24,903 bases of DNA from an uncultured Methanobrevibacter sp. (GCF_900316895.1 NZ_ONER01000051.1:1-24903); one strand, 5' to 3'. Counted from the first letter of the stretch, positions 1 to 5,888 are shown. Notes: generated by a model from the letters alone, not told the origin. A program made the numbers and translations.

Positions 1-2
1 TA

Positions 3-44
3 AGTCTAAAAGAAGGAATTCCATTGCCACAACCAAATAAATAA
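3..44 (+). CDS. Possible C-terminal tail of an upstream gene (partial)
   Basis: An open frame enters from the left edge and ends with TAA at 42-44, giving SLKEGIPLPQPNK. The stop lies just ahead of the next gene's ribosome binding site, the usual spacing for a tandem pair. Thirteen residues are too few to assign a family. Another frame is also open to position 40, so the reading frame is a guess. Confidence 0.3.
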   Translation, partial: SLKEGIPLPQPNK

Positions 45-54
45 AGGTTTTACC

Positions 55-447
55 ATGAAAATATCTATAATCAATAAAAGAAATTTAACTGACATTCAAG
101 AAGAAGTCCTTGCAAGATTTATAGCCTTTCAGGAGGCAATGATTGAAAAGGATTTGGAAAAATTAAATGAAATCATATGTGATAATTACACTTTAACACA
201 CATGTCTGGAAAAACACAGTCAAAACAGGAATTCATCGATGAGATTATGGATGGAACACTAAACTATTACAAATCAACAATCAACAATCCTGATATAACA
301 TTATTTGGCGAAAATAAAGCCATATTCAAGGCAGATGTAACCCTTGATGCTAAAGTATACGGAATTAAAGGAACATGGACTCTTCATTCACAACAAACAA
401 TGGAAAAGATAAATAACAAGTGGTATATTAGCAAATGGGACAATTAA
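55..447 (+). CDS. NTF2-like / SnoaL-type (DUF4440-like) small protein
   Basis: A 130-residue protein with the layout of the NTF2-like superfamily. A long N-terminal amphipathic helix (about 10-40, with FIAFQEAMIEKD) is followed by a short TLTHMSGKTQSKQEFIDEI stretch and then alternating beta strands ending in WYISKWDN. Family members form cone-shaped alpha+beta folds that bind small ligands or act as isomerases; many are uncharacterised, and no catalytic residue can be named here. ATG at 55 is preceded by AAAGG at 43-47 with good spacing. It is not clearly in an operon: a tRNA gene follows after about 220 bases. The fold is fairly sure from residue pattern; the function is unknown. Confidence 0.75.
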   Translation: MKISIINKRNLTDIQEEVLARFIAFQEAMIEKDLEKLNEIICDNYTLTHMSGKTQSKQEFIDEIMDGTLNYYKSTINNPDITLFGENKAIFKADVTLDAKVYGIKGTWTLHSQQTMEKINNKWYISKWDN

Positions 448-518
448 GATGAGATATTTTTGAAATGCTCTTAATATAGTTCTCCATCAGGTAACTGTCA
501 AGTTGTTATCATAGGCGT

Positions 519-632
519 CATTACTTAAAAAACCTGGTGAAAGTTGAGGATATAAGAACGGTTGGCCTACAATCAAGGGGTCAAATAAGATTACATATTT
601 ATACTAAAAAAAATATTATAATAATATAGTTA
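519..632 (+). pseudogene. Possible relic of a TnpB-type transposase C-terminus
   Basis: The stretch between the NTF2-like gene and the tRNA has no intact gene. An open frame from GTG 537 reads VKVEDIRTVGLQSRGQ and runs to a TAG at about 627-629. A VEDxRTV motif followed by a divergent tail resembles, from memory, the end of IS605/IS1341-type TnpB proteins. It is very short and has no ribosome binding site, so a chance ORF cannot be excluded. Confidence 0.25.
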
Positions 633-633
633 A

Positions 634-650
634 AATCCATTACTTGGATT
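634..650. repeat. Inverted repeat just upstream of tRNA-Leu
   Basis: AATCCA-TTACT-TGGATT, a 6-bp inverted repeat with a 5-nt loop, ends about 21 bases before the mature tRNA start. An AT-rich stretch at 614-629 (TTATAATAATATAG) upstream could be the TATA region, which would place this hairpin within the 5' leader of the pre-tRNA removed by RNase P. That role is inference; at this AT content it could be chance. Confidence 0.35.
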
Positions 651-671
651 ACTTTTTCAGATATTTCTTTT

Positions 672-755
672 AGACGTGTATCCGAGTGGTCAAAGGAGTA
701 AGATTCAGGGTCTTATGCATTAGTTGCTACGTGGGTTCGAATCCCACCGCGTCTA
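672..755 (+). tRNA. tRNA-Leu (anticodon CAG)
   Basis: A class II tRNA of 84 nt without encoded CCA. The acceptor stem is AGACGTG (672-678) with CGCGTCT (748-754), including one T-G pair; the discriminator is A at 755. The anticodon stem TAAGA/TCTTA (699-703, 711-715) encloses the loop TTCAGGG, putting anticodon CAG at 706-708 (codon CUG). A long variable arm with a GCA/TGC stem and a T arm GTGGG-TTCGAAT-CCCAC follow. The long variable arm agrees with leucine identity. A T-run at 762-768 is the likely terminator. Confidence 0.97.
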
Positions 756-778
756 TTTCTTGTTTTTTTAACTTTTAA
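756..778 (+). terminator. T-rich terminator after tRNA-Leu
   Basis: TTTCTTGTTTTTTTAACTTTT directly follows the discriminator base. Oligo-T runs of this kind are the usual intrinsic terminators of archaeal RNA polymerase. Confidence 0.55.
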
Positions 779-864
779 AGAGTAAACAGTGTCTTAAATA
801 GTTTATACAGACCGTTTTAAGGTCACAATTTTTGTTGTCTTATTTTAAGTGATATTAAAATCCT

Positions 865-1881
865 CTATTTGATTCTAATTACAATATTGTTCAAACCCAA
901 TATTTGGGAATAATCAATTTTTTGCGAAATCTTGTTTAAAATGGCGATATTGGATGCCATATCTTCATCTTCCATTACATTTATGCACTCGCCTGAATAT
1001 TTAATTGAAATTAGAATATACTCTCCATTATCCCTAATAATTATATCAATTAAGTCTATATCCTCGTTAATGTTGATGATATGGACAATCATATCCTCAA
1101 TTGCCATACTTACAAGAACAGATAATCTGTCTTCATTAAAGGATTTCTGGATGTTTTCAGATAATTTGACTGCATCCTCAACATTTCCATCAAGGGTGAA
1201 TTCAAATACTGATGAGTCTTCATGTTCTTTAATCAGGAAAAATCCGGAATAGTCATTATTGCTTTTACGGGTCATGATTTTGGAATATATGAAAATAAAC
1301 AACAAGGTTGCAAATTCAGACACCACAAGTGAAACCCAAAATCCTTCCGCTCCCCACAAATAAGTAAAGAGGTATGCAAACATCACTGGGAAAATCAATC
1401 CCTGAAGAATGGTAACCATATTGGCCAATTTATTATATTGGACGGATTCCGCATAGAACATGTACAGGCTATTGACTGCAAATGCAATGAAGCTAATTGA
1501 AAATATCCTTATCACGTTAATTATTGTTGGAATATCTGCGGGGTAACTTACATTGAATATGAACAATACTATTTGTGGGAATAAAATGAATAATGCTGAA
1601 AAAAATACTCCAAATCCCATTACAATTTTAAGGGATCTCCTGGTTACATAGTCCACGCCGATGAAATCCTATTCTTTATAATAGACGGCAGCAATCGGTA
1701 AAATTGATTGAACAGTACCTAAAATAAAAATGTTCACCAGATACAATGTGTTATAGCACATATTGAATGCGGCCAGACCCAGCTCCCCTAGAATTCCAAT
1801 GATTAAAGCGTTTAAAAATAGCAGTCTGATTGTGGTGTATAATGGAATTGATGAAACAGATGAACCGGATTTGCAGGATTC
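865..1881 (-). pseudogene. Broken MATE-family transporter fused to a histidine-kinase-like ATPase domain
   Basis: The minus-strand frame from 1881 to 865 is open except for one TAG at 1669-1671. The upstream piece (codons 1881-1672) has helices with RLLFLNALIIGILGELGLAA and TVQSILPIAAVYYKE. After the stop the frame resumes as DFIGVDYVTRRSLK and runs through four to five further membrane helices typical of the C-terminal half of MATE proteins. From about 150 residues after the stop it becomes a soluble domain of about 115 residues (SVLVSMAIEDMIVHI, then a DLIDIIIRDNG strand) resembling RsbW-like HATPase domains. Family knowledge: MATE proteins are cation-coupled exporters, and some gut-microbe versions carry such a domain. 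The 5' half is missing: at about 1870-1881 the frame runs into an oppositely oriented lectin-like fragment. The continuation across TAG and the lost start indicate a pseudogene; the 263-residue remainder could still be translated from a GTG at 1656. Confidence 0.8.
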
Positions 1882-2121
1882 AAGACAATAGTTTTGGATA
1901 AATATGTTCCAGTTAAAACCGGTGATAATTTCAAAGTCGTGTTTAAAAATAATGCCGTTCCTTATCAGGCATTTTCAAGACAACATTATATGCCTGGAAT
2001 GTCCTTGGTAAGTAAGGACAATAACACATGGGATGATATGGAAGAACAGGAAAAAACAGTTTGTCTTAAGGTTTATACAGTTGAAACAGGATGGGGAATG
2101 AATTTTTTTAATTTCTTTTAG
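1864..2121 (+). pseudogene. C-terminal fragment of a lectin-like-domain surface protein
   Basis: The frame reads GFKTIVLDKYVPVKTGDNF from 1876, then FKNNAVPYQAFSRQHYMPGM and ends in KTVCLKVYTVE before a short unrelated tail and a TAG at 2119-2121. This matches, from memory, the lectin-like domain that ends many Methanobrevibacter cysteine-protease/adhesin proteins, where CLKVYT is close to the natural C-terminus. There is no N-terminus: a TGA at 1861-1863 lies just upstream, and the MATE pseudogene begins there in the opposite direction. A TTG at 1894 is the only candidate start and lacks a ribosome binding site. It is judged a dead fragment left by a rearrangement. Confidence 0.7.
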
Positions 2122-2334
2122 GATTCATCCTTAAGAGGGGAGTCTGTAAAAATTCTTGTGATTATTGGTTATGTCCTTGCAATATTATTTCCCCTTCTAT
2201 TTCTTTGGCCACATCAGAATAATGTTGCCCGTGTAAGAGGACATCTGAAAAATAAGCAGGAATTAATTGAAGGTTTTAGGCAGAAATTAGATGATTTTGA
2301 AATCAATAAGCTGAAATACTGGATATTTCATTAA
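2122..2334 (+). pseudogene. Fragment of a small membrane protein in frame after the TAG
   Basis: The same frame stays open for 70 codons after the TAG at 2119-2121. It encodes SLRGESVKILVIIGYVLAI (one membrane helix), FLWPHQNNVARVRGH, then a charged helical segment ending FEINKLKYWIFH and TAA at 2332-2334. The opening resembles the start of the membrane part of the zinc-ribbon-plus-TM proteins common in Methanobrevibacter, but no zinc ribbon, start codon or ribosome binding site precedes it. Most likely it is the end of another truncated gene brought next to the lectin fragment. Confidence 0.45.
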
Positions 2335-2345
2335 GCCATGAGTAT

Positions 2346-2735
2346 CTATAGCAATATTTCTTCATATCCTTTTCTTATTTCTTCTTTAAATTCATCATCT
2401 CTTAAATCGCCTTCCAGTTCATATAATCCGAAAATTACCATTTCATATAAAATTTTATTCATTTTTTTGCCTTTTTCGGTTAGGTAATATTCAGTGTTTC
2501 TTTTCGAATCGTCTTCAATGACTTTTTTTGAAATCAGTTTCTGATTTTCCAGGTATTTTAAGGTATCAGACAAAACGACATTACTTAATGTTGGTTTGTC
2601 TTCTTTAAATTCATTGAAATGCTTTTTACCTGCAAACAGGTCTTTCATTATTCCAAAAACCCATTTTCTTGATAGCAAATCATTAACACAATTTATTGGA
2701 CAGGCGTCTTTTCGATAAATGATATTGTTTTCCAT
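2346..2735 (-). CDS. HxlR-family winged-helix transcriptional regulator
   Basis: A 129-residue protein with the HxlR signature. CPINCVNDLLSRKWVFGIMKDL (about 12-33) contains the conserved Cys followed by the KW motif, and the HTH core FNEFKEDKPTLSNVVLSDTL is followed by the wing at KKVIEDDSKRNTEYYLTEKG. HxlR proteins are dimeric repressors or activators, often responding to aldehydes or oxidants through the N-terminal Cys (family knowledge). ATG at 2735 is preceded on the minus strand by TTAGGTTTT. It is transcribed divergently from a nitroreductase gene, a common pairing, and the shared 145-bp region holds a perfect palindrome that is the likely operator. It probably controls itself and the nitroreductase. 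Confidence 0.92.
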   Translation of the reverse strand: MENNIIYRKDACPINCVNDLLSRKWVFGIMKDLFAGKKHFNEFKEDKPTLSNVVLSDTLKYLENQKLISKKVIEDDSKRNTEYYLTEKGKKMNKILYEMVIFGLYELEGDLRDDEFKEEIRKGYEEILL

Positions 2736-2797
2736 GCTAAAACCTAATTAGAATATTTATTAAATAAGATATTTATCATTTTTTTAAATAGTTATTT

Positions 2798-2817
2798 AGG
2801 TTAGTTTAAACTAACCT
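2798..2817. promoter_or_regulatory. Perfect 20-bp palindrome, likely HxlR operator
   Basis: AGGTTAGTTTAAACTAACCT is identical to its own reverse complement over all 20 bases. It sits between the divergent HxlR and nitroreductase genes, about 23 bp upstream of the nitroreductase TATA element. The half-site ACTAAC (2810-2815) recurs at 2828-2833, where it forms a second, looser inverted repeat, ACTAA-cttt-TTAGT (2828-2841). This arrangement fits a dimeric winged-helix regulator with a strong and a weak site. Confidence 0.7.
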
Positions 2818-2827
2818 GTAAGTTTCC

Positions 2828-2849
2828 ACTAACTTTTTAGTTTATATCC
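2828..2849 (+). promoter_or_regulatory. Nitroreductase TATA box with overlapping secondary operator
   Basis: TTTATATCC at 2841-2849 is a good archaeal TATA element, placing initiation near 2870, close to the AGGTGAT ribosome binding site (2871-2877). The inverted repeat ACTAA-cttt-TTAGT (2828-2841) abuts and slightly overlaps it, so a bound regulator could block TBP/TFB. Confidence 0.55.
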
Positions 2850-2880
2850 AATATTGTTTAAAGTATTTGTAGGTGATATA

Positions 2881-3528
2881 ATGAAATTTATCGAAGTTAT
2901 GGAAAAAAGGCACTCTTCAAGAGACTTTAAGAAAGATGAAGTTTCCGAAGATACATTACGTGAAATCGTTAAGATTGCGGGCATGTCTCCTTCCTGGGAA
3001 AATTCCCAGCCTTGGAACGTTTACATTGCAACCGGTGAAACCTTGGAGACCATTCGTGAAACTTGGATTGCTGAAAACGATAAAAAAATAAAAGGATCAG
3101 CAGACATGAATCCCGGACACAGGACCAACTTCTCCGAACGTGGCCAAAAGAACATGGCTGACTTTATGGATGCAATCGGAAAATTTGATGATGATGAGGA
3201 TTTGGAAAACTTCAATCATGTACAGCACATTCTGTTCAATTCCCCTGCAGTAGTCTATTTGACTCTTCCAAAAAATTATACAAAATGGTCAGTTTATGAT
3301 TTGGGAGGATTTGGGATGGCTTTGATGCTTACAGCAACCGATTTAGGAGTGGATTCAATTCCTGCTTATGAGCTTGTTAAATATCCATACATTTTAAGGG
3401 ATAACTTACCTATTCCTGAAGATGAAGACATCATCATGGGAATTGCACTCGGATATGAATCAGATGAACATATCAATGAATATGAATCCCCAAGGCTTGA
3501 CTTGGATGAAATTTTAAAAATTAATTAA
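2881..3528 (+). CDS. Nitroreductase-family FMN-dependent oxidoreductase
   Basis: A 215-residue protein of the NfsB/FRase-type nitroreductase family: homodimeric flavoproteins that transfer electrons from NAD(P)H to nitro compounds, quinones or flavins. Visible motifs are the N-terminal FMN phosphate-binding RHSSRDF (9-15), MSPSWENSQPW (about 35-45, the conserved SPS..N.QPW), SPAVVYLTLP, and the C-terminal YDLGGFGMALMLTATDLG helix with IPAYELVKYP. ATG at 2881 is chosen over TTG at 2854 because AGGTGAT at 2871-2877 has ideal spacing and family members begin at this point. It is divergent from an HxlR regulator with a palindromic operator between them, which suggests induction by a reactive aldehyde, quinone or oxidant. 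The physiological substrate is not visible from sequence. Confidence 0.92.
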   Translation: MKFIEVMEKRHSSRDFKKDEVSEDTLREIVKIAGMSPSWENSQPWNVYIATGETLETIRETWIAENDKKIKGSADMNPGHRTNFSERGQKNMADFMDAIGKFDDDEDLENFNHVQHILFNSPAVVYLTLPKNYTKWSVYDLGGFGMALMLTATDLGVDSIPAYELVKYPYILRDNLPIPEDEDIIMGIALGYESDEHINEYESPRLDLDEILKIN

Positions 3529-3555
3529 ATATTTTTTTTATTTTTCTTTTTTTAG
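3526..3555 (+). terminator. T-rich terminator after nitroreductase
   Basis: The stop codon is followed by ATATTTTTTTTATTTTTC then TTTTTTTAG, a series of T-runs without a strong hairpin, typical of archaeal intrinsic termination. It also separates this gene from the convergent operon. Confidence 0.5.
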
Positions 3556-3560
3556 AATAT

Positions 3561-3776
3561 TCATGTTTTTAATCTGATTTGTGTTAAGCAATGAACAGGA
3601 CATGACATGATACACCGCAGGCATTGATTGCACCTCATATTGTTTACGCACAAAATGCATTGGTCAATATTATTTCCGATGCGCCATCGGGATTTGTGCT
3701 TTGCGTTTAAAAGTTCTGAAAAAAGAAATTTTCCAATCGAAAGTCCTATTGAAGATGATCCTCCACGATGTCTCAA
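3561..3776 (-). CDS. Stunted ferredoxin-like Cys-rich ORF (possible EFR1-type remnant)
   Basis: A 71-residue frame begins with TTG at 3776, eight bases after a near-perfect Shine-Dalgarno AAGGAGG. The C-terminal half has CILC, then CNQCLRCIMSCP, a complete 4Fe-4S motif (C-x2-C-x2-C-x3-C-P), and a final extra Cys in PVHCL. The first cluster motif looks cut short (CILCVNN then RCNQ), as if about 20 residues were deleted from a two-cluster ferredoxin. The N-terminal part (RHRGGSSSIGLSIGKFLF) is not recognisable. The pattern resembles the C-terminal ferredoxin part of flavodoxin-ferredoxin (EFR1) proteins, but the flavodoxin part is absent. It is the last cistron downstream of three methyltransferase genes. 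The strong ribosome binding site argues for translation and the damaged cluster argues for decay. Confidence 0.5.
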   Translation of the reverse strand: MRHRGGSSSIGLSIGKFLFSELLNAKHKSRWRIGNNIDQCILCVNNMRCNQCLRCIMSCPVHCLTQIRLKT

Positions 3777-3810
3777 ATTTAAAGCCTCCTTAATTTTTAA
3801 TCAATATTTG

Positions 3811-4608
3811 CTATAATTTTAAATGTAAAATCATCGCATTATTTCTCTTATCAGCTATTTTCATCGAAATTTTTGTATATAAACTTAATTTATTGGATAA
3901 CATTTTAAGTGCATCCTTATAAAATCCTCTACACTCAATTAATTGGCAATTTGCTTTTTTTGCAAATTCCCTTGGGGTTTCAATGTAAAAATACATCAAT
4001 GCAGATTTGTTTCCGGTTCTTTTGACATAGATATTTGAATATCTGATTCCAAATTTGTTGGTGGCATCAAATATTAGTTCGGCATTTTCAAAGATGTCTT
4101 TAGCCTTTCTGATGAATTCAAGTATATCCTCTTCATGAAAGTATTGGAACACTCCTGAAACTATCATTAATGTTGGAAGAGAGGTGTCTAATTCATTGCA
4201 CCAATCAAATTTAAACAAATCTCCTTTTATGAACTTTTCATTTTCTCCAATGCCTATGTAATTTTTCCTTAATTCAATCACGTCAGGTAGGTCAACTTCG
4301 AAATAATGGGAGTTTTTTCTATCTATTCTGAAATATGATGTTTCAAGTCCCGCGCCCAAATTGACAATATTGCATTTGTCATGTTTGTCGATGTATTCCT
4401 GAGTCATTTGGTCCAGATTATAGGACCTGGCAACTGATGCCATCATTGTATATTGTGAAGATTTTTTCTCAATCTGCTTATCTTTAACCAGATTCTCCAT
4501 TTCCAAAGCCTTCTTGTCGTGAAAATACTCCGGAAACATCTTAGAGATGTTTACCCTGGCAGTTAGCGGAATGAACAATGTATCTTCAACACCTTCATAA
4601 TCACTCAT
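3811..4608 (-). CDS. LCM-family class I SAM-dependent methyltransferase
   Basis: A 265-residue protein of the leucine carboxyl methyltransferase-like family (PF04072 type, TcmP/PpmA-like), which O-methylates carboxyl or hydroxyl groups using S-adenosylmethionine. Evidence: an N-terminal helical cap with QYTMMASVARSYNLDQM; motif I NIVNLGAGLETSYFRID (about 80-96), whose NLGAGLET is diagnostic for the family; HYFEVDLPDVI (SAM ribose-binding acidic loop); and TLMIVSGVFQYFHEEDI (motif IV region). Length is normal. ATG at 4608 starts two codons past the TGA of the upstream methyltransferase gene, and that TGA is part of the ribosome binding site AAGTGAT, so translation is probably coupled. It is the third cistron of a minus-strand operon. 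The substrate cannot be inferred. Confidence 0.85.
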   Translation of the reverse strand: MSDYEGVEDTLFIPLTARVNISKMFPEYFHDKKALEMENLVKDKQIEKKSSQYTMMASVARSYNLDQMTQEYIDKHDKCNIVNLGAGLETSYFRIDRKNSHYFEVDLPDVIELRKNYIGIGENEKFIKGDLFKFDWCNELDTSLPTLMIVSGVFQYFHEEDILEFIRKAKDIFENAELIFDATNKFGIRYSNIYVKRTGNKSALMYFYIETPREFAKKANCQLIECRGFYKDALKMLSNKLSLYTKISMKIADKRNNAMILHLKL

Positions 4609-4612
4609 GTTA

Positions 4613-5305
4613 TCACTTTATTGCAACGACTGTTACCCAGTCAACGAACTTATCTGAAAATGATAGATTACTATAATCATCATTTACTCTGTTTTCCTTT
4701 CCATTGGATTTAATAATCTCTTGTTTCTTTCTACCGTCCCTTATGTACGCAGTAATTTCACTATAATCGTTGTTTCGCAAAAATGAGCTAATCTCTTCAT
4801 CGGTGTATAATTCCATATCAATAAATTTTTTCCAGAATCTCATGATGAGATTATCTGATCCGTTTGACTCCATTCCAATTAAAAATGTTCCGCCGGGTTT
4901 CAGTACCCTTTTAACCTCACCGAAGCATTTTTCAATATCCGGCCAGAAATAAACGGTTTCAAAGGCTGTCACTATATCAAAAGTGTTGTTCTCAAAAGGC
5001 AAGTTTGCGACATTGCCTTCAAGAACCTTGACTTTGCCGTCATATATTTCCTGACGGTTTACCTCTCGGGATAGATTCACGCTTTCGATACTGTAATCAA
5101 CACCGTATACCATTTTTGCCTTTTTGGCCATTCTGTTAATGTTTATTCCTCCGCCACAACCTATGTCCAGGACTATGTCATCCGGTTTTATGTCCAGATG
5201 TTTTAATCCCCATAGTGAAACGGGGGTGTGTTCCTTATTCATAGATTTTAATTGTATGTTTCCTAATTTTCCTTTTGGTTTTCTCATATTGTCAAAAAAT
5301 CCCAT
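4613..5305 (-). CDS. Class I SAM-dependent methyltransferase (Methyltransf_11 type)
   Basis: A 230-residue Rossmann-fold methyltransferase. Motif I is DIVLDIGCGGG (about 42-52), the acidic loop is VYGVDYS, motif II/III is KVLEGNVANLPFENNTFDIV, and the post-motif FGEVKRVLKPGGTFLIG matches the UbiE/Methyltransf_11 pattern. The substrate is unknown. TTG 5308 is the longest start, but ATG at 5305 is preferred: AAGGTGAT lies just upstream on the minus strand and the ATG overlaps the stop of the ICMT-like gene by one base (TGATG), a termination-reinitiation arrangement. It is the middle gene of a three-methyltransferase operon. Methyltransferases of this type commonly act on small metabolites, lipids or quinone-like rings; nothing here distinguishes these. 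Confidence 0.9.
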   Translation of the reverse strand: MGFFDNMRKPKGKLGNIQLKSMNKEHTPVSLWGLKHLDIKPDDIVLDIGCGGGININRMAKKAKMVYGVDYSIESVNLSREVNRQEIYDGKVKVLEGNVANLPFENNTFDIVTAFETVYFWPDIEKCFGEVKRVLKPGGTFLIGMESNGSDNLIMRFWKKFIDMELYTDEEISSFLRNNDYSEITAYIRDGRKKQEIIKSNGKENRVNDDYSNLSFSDKFVDWVTVVAIK

Positions 5306-5784
5306 CAAATCACCTTCGGGATAAATCTGTTAACTTTTTTTGAATAATCTGTATAATCCTCACCAAATTTGTTAGTCAACCATTTCTCTTCAGTTTTTAT
5401 CATTGCAACTGTTAAAAATGCCCAAAAAATCACTGGCAAGATAAATAAAATGATATTTTGACTAATCAATATTAGTCCTGTTGCAATATAGAAAAATGCG
5501 GCATATATTGGATGCCTTACATAAGCGTATATTCCGGTTGTAACCAGTTTATTGTTTTCAACTTCCCGGTCAATTTTTGAGATAAGAACCGCCTGAATCC
5601 AAAAAGCGATTCCAGAAATTATCAATAGTATCCCAAAAATTAAAAAGACCATATTCAATTCGTTAATTTTGTAAATTGGAATTAAATGATAATATGAAAA
5701 AATGGAGGAAGTTATTGTTAAGATTCCAATTATCAAAACTAAATATGGTCCTACACCAAAAGTTGGCAAATGATTTTCATCCAT
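5305..5784 (-). CDS. ICMT/PEMT-like integral membrane methyltransferase
   Basis: A 159-residue protein with four to five hydrophobic helices and the isoprenylcysteine carboxyl methyltransferase-like signature. GIYAYVRHPIYAAFF (about 93-107) is the RHPxY motif that contacts SAM, and the C-terminal MIKTEEKWLTNKFGEDYTDY is the conserved E..L...FG..Y..Y helix. Prokaryotic homologues methylate membrane-embedded lipids or unknown amphipathic substrates; archaeal members are mostly uncharacterised. It is the first gene of the minus-strand operon. The TATA-like TTTATAGTATAAA (complement of 5800-5812) lies only about 22 bases from the ATG, so the mRNA would be leaderless or nearly so. A metal-box-like inverted repeat sits directly upstream of that TATA element. 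Confidence 0.88.
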   Translation of the reverse strand: MDENHLPTFGVGPYLVLIIGILTITSSIFSYYHLIPIYKINELNMVFLIFGILLIISGIAFWIQAVLISKIDREVENNKLVTTGIYAYVRHPIYAAFFYIATGLILISQNIILFILPVIFWAFLTVAMIKTEEKWLTNKFGEDYTDYSKKVNRFIPKVI

Positions 5785-5799
5785 AATAATCTTTATGTT

Positions 5800-5812
5800 T
5801 TTATACTATAAA
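5800..5812 (-). promoter_or_regulatory. TATA element of the methyltransferase operon
   Basis: Minus-strand TTTATAGTATAAA is centred about 22 bases before the ATG at 5784. With archaeal spacing of 22-27 bases the start site falls at or near the ATG, implying a leaderless transcript, in agreement with the absence of a clear ribosome binding site. Confidence 0.5.
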
Positions 5813-5813
5813 T

Positions 5814-5831
5814 ATTTAGGTATGCCTAAAT
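5814..5831. promoter_or_regulatory. DtxR/MntR-like inverted repeat (metal box)
   Basis: ATTTAGG-TATG-CCTAAAT is a 7-bp inverted repeat with a 4-base centre. The TTTAGGnnnnCCTAAA layout resembles operators of DtxR/IdeR/MntR/SirR-type metal-dependent repressors. It lies immediately upstream of the TATA element of the methyltransferase operon, over the BRE position, where repressor binding would block TFB. Regulation by iron or manganese is inferred from the motif alone. Confidence 0.6.
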
Positions 5832-5842
5832 TTTATTTAATC

Positions 5843-5881
5843 GAGAATCCCCAACTTCTTAAAAGTTGGTGGAAGTTCAAA
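5843..5881 (+). mobile_element. Relic resembling the right end of an IS200/IS605-type (TnpB) element
   Basis: GAATCCCCAACTT-CTTAA-AAGTTGG is followed by T-GG and AAGTTCAAA. The 7-bp stem CCAACTT/AAGTTGG (5851-5857, 5863-5869), extended by CC/GG across a bulged T, preceded by GAATCC and followed by GTTCAA, looks like the terminal hairpin of many IS605/IS1341 elements (the end of the TnpB omega-RNA scaffold). No tnpA or tnpB frame is adjacent, so this is a remnant or an element end trapped by deletion. The family assignment is from memory of typical ends. Confidence 0.45.
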
Positions 5882-5888
5882 TAAATTG

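Noticed and set aside
932..1252. Plus-strand ORF of 106 codons opposite the MATE pseudogene
   Set aside because: It lies antisense to a recognisable domain, is Ser/Ile-rich as expected for a reverse frame, and has no ribosome binding site.
1669..1671. In-frame TAG could encode pyrrolysine in the MATE gene
   Set aside because: Pyrrolysine use is known mainly in Methanosarcinales and Methanomassiliicoccales and in specific methylamine methyltransferases. This gene also lacks its 5' half and sits in a pile of fragments, so a nonsense mutation is the simpler reading.
3628..3816. Plus-strand ORF of 62 codons over the ferredoxin-like ORF
   Set aside because: The opposite strand has a clear 4Fe-4S motif and a strong ribosome binding site; this ORF has neither motif nor start signals.
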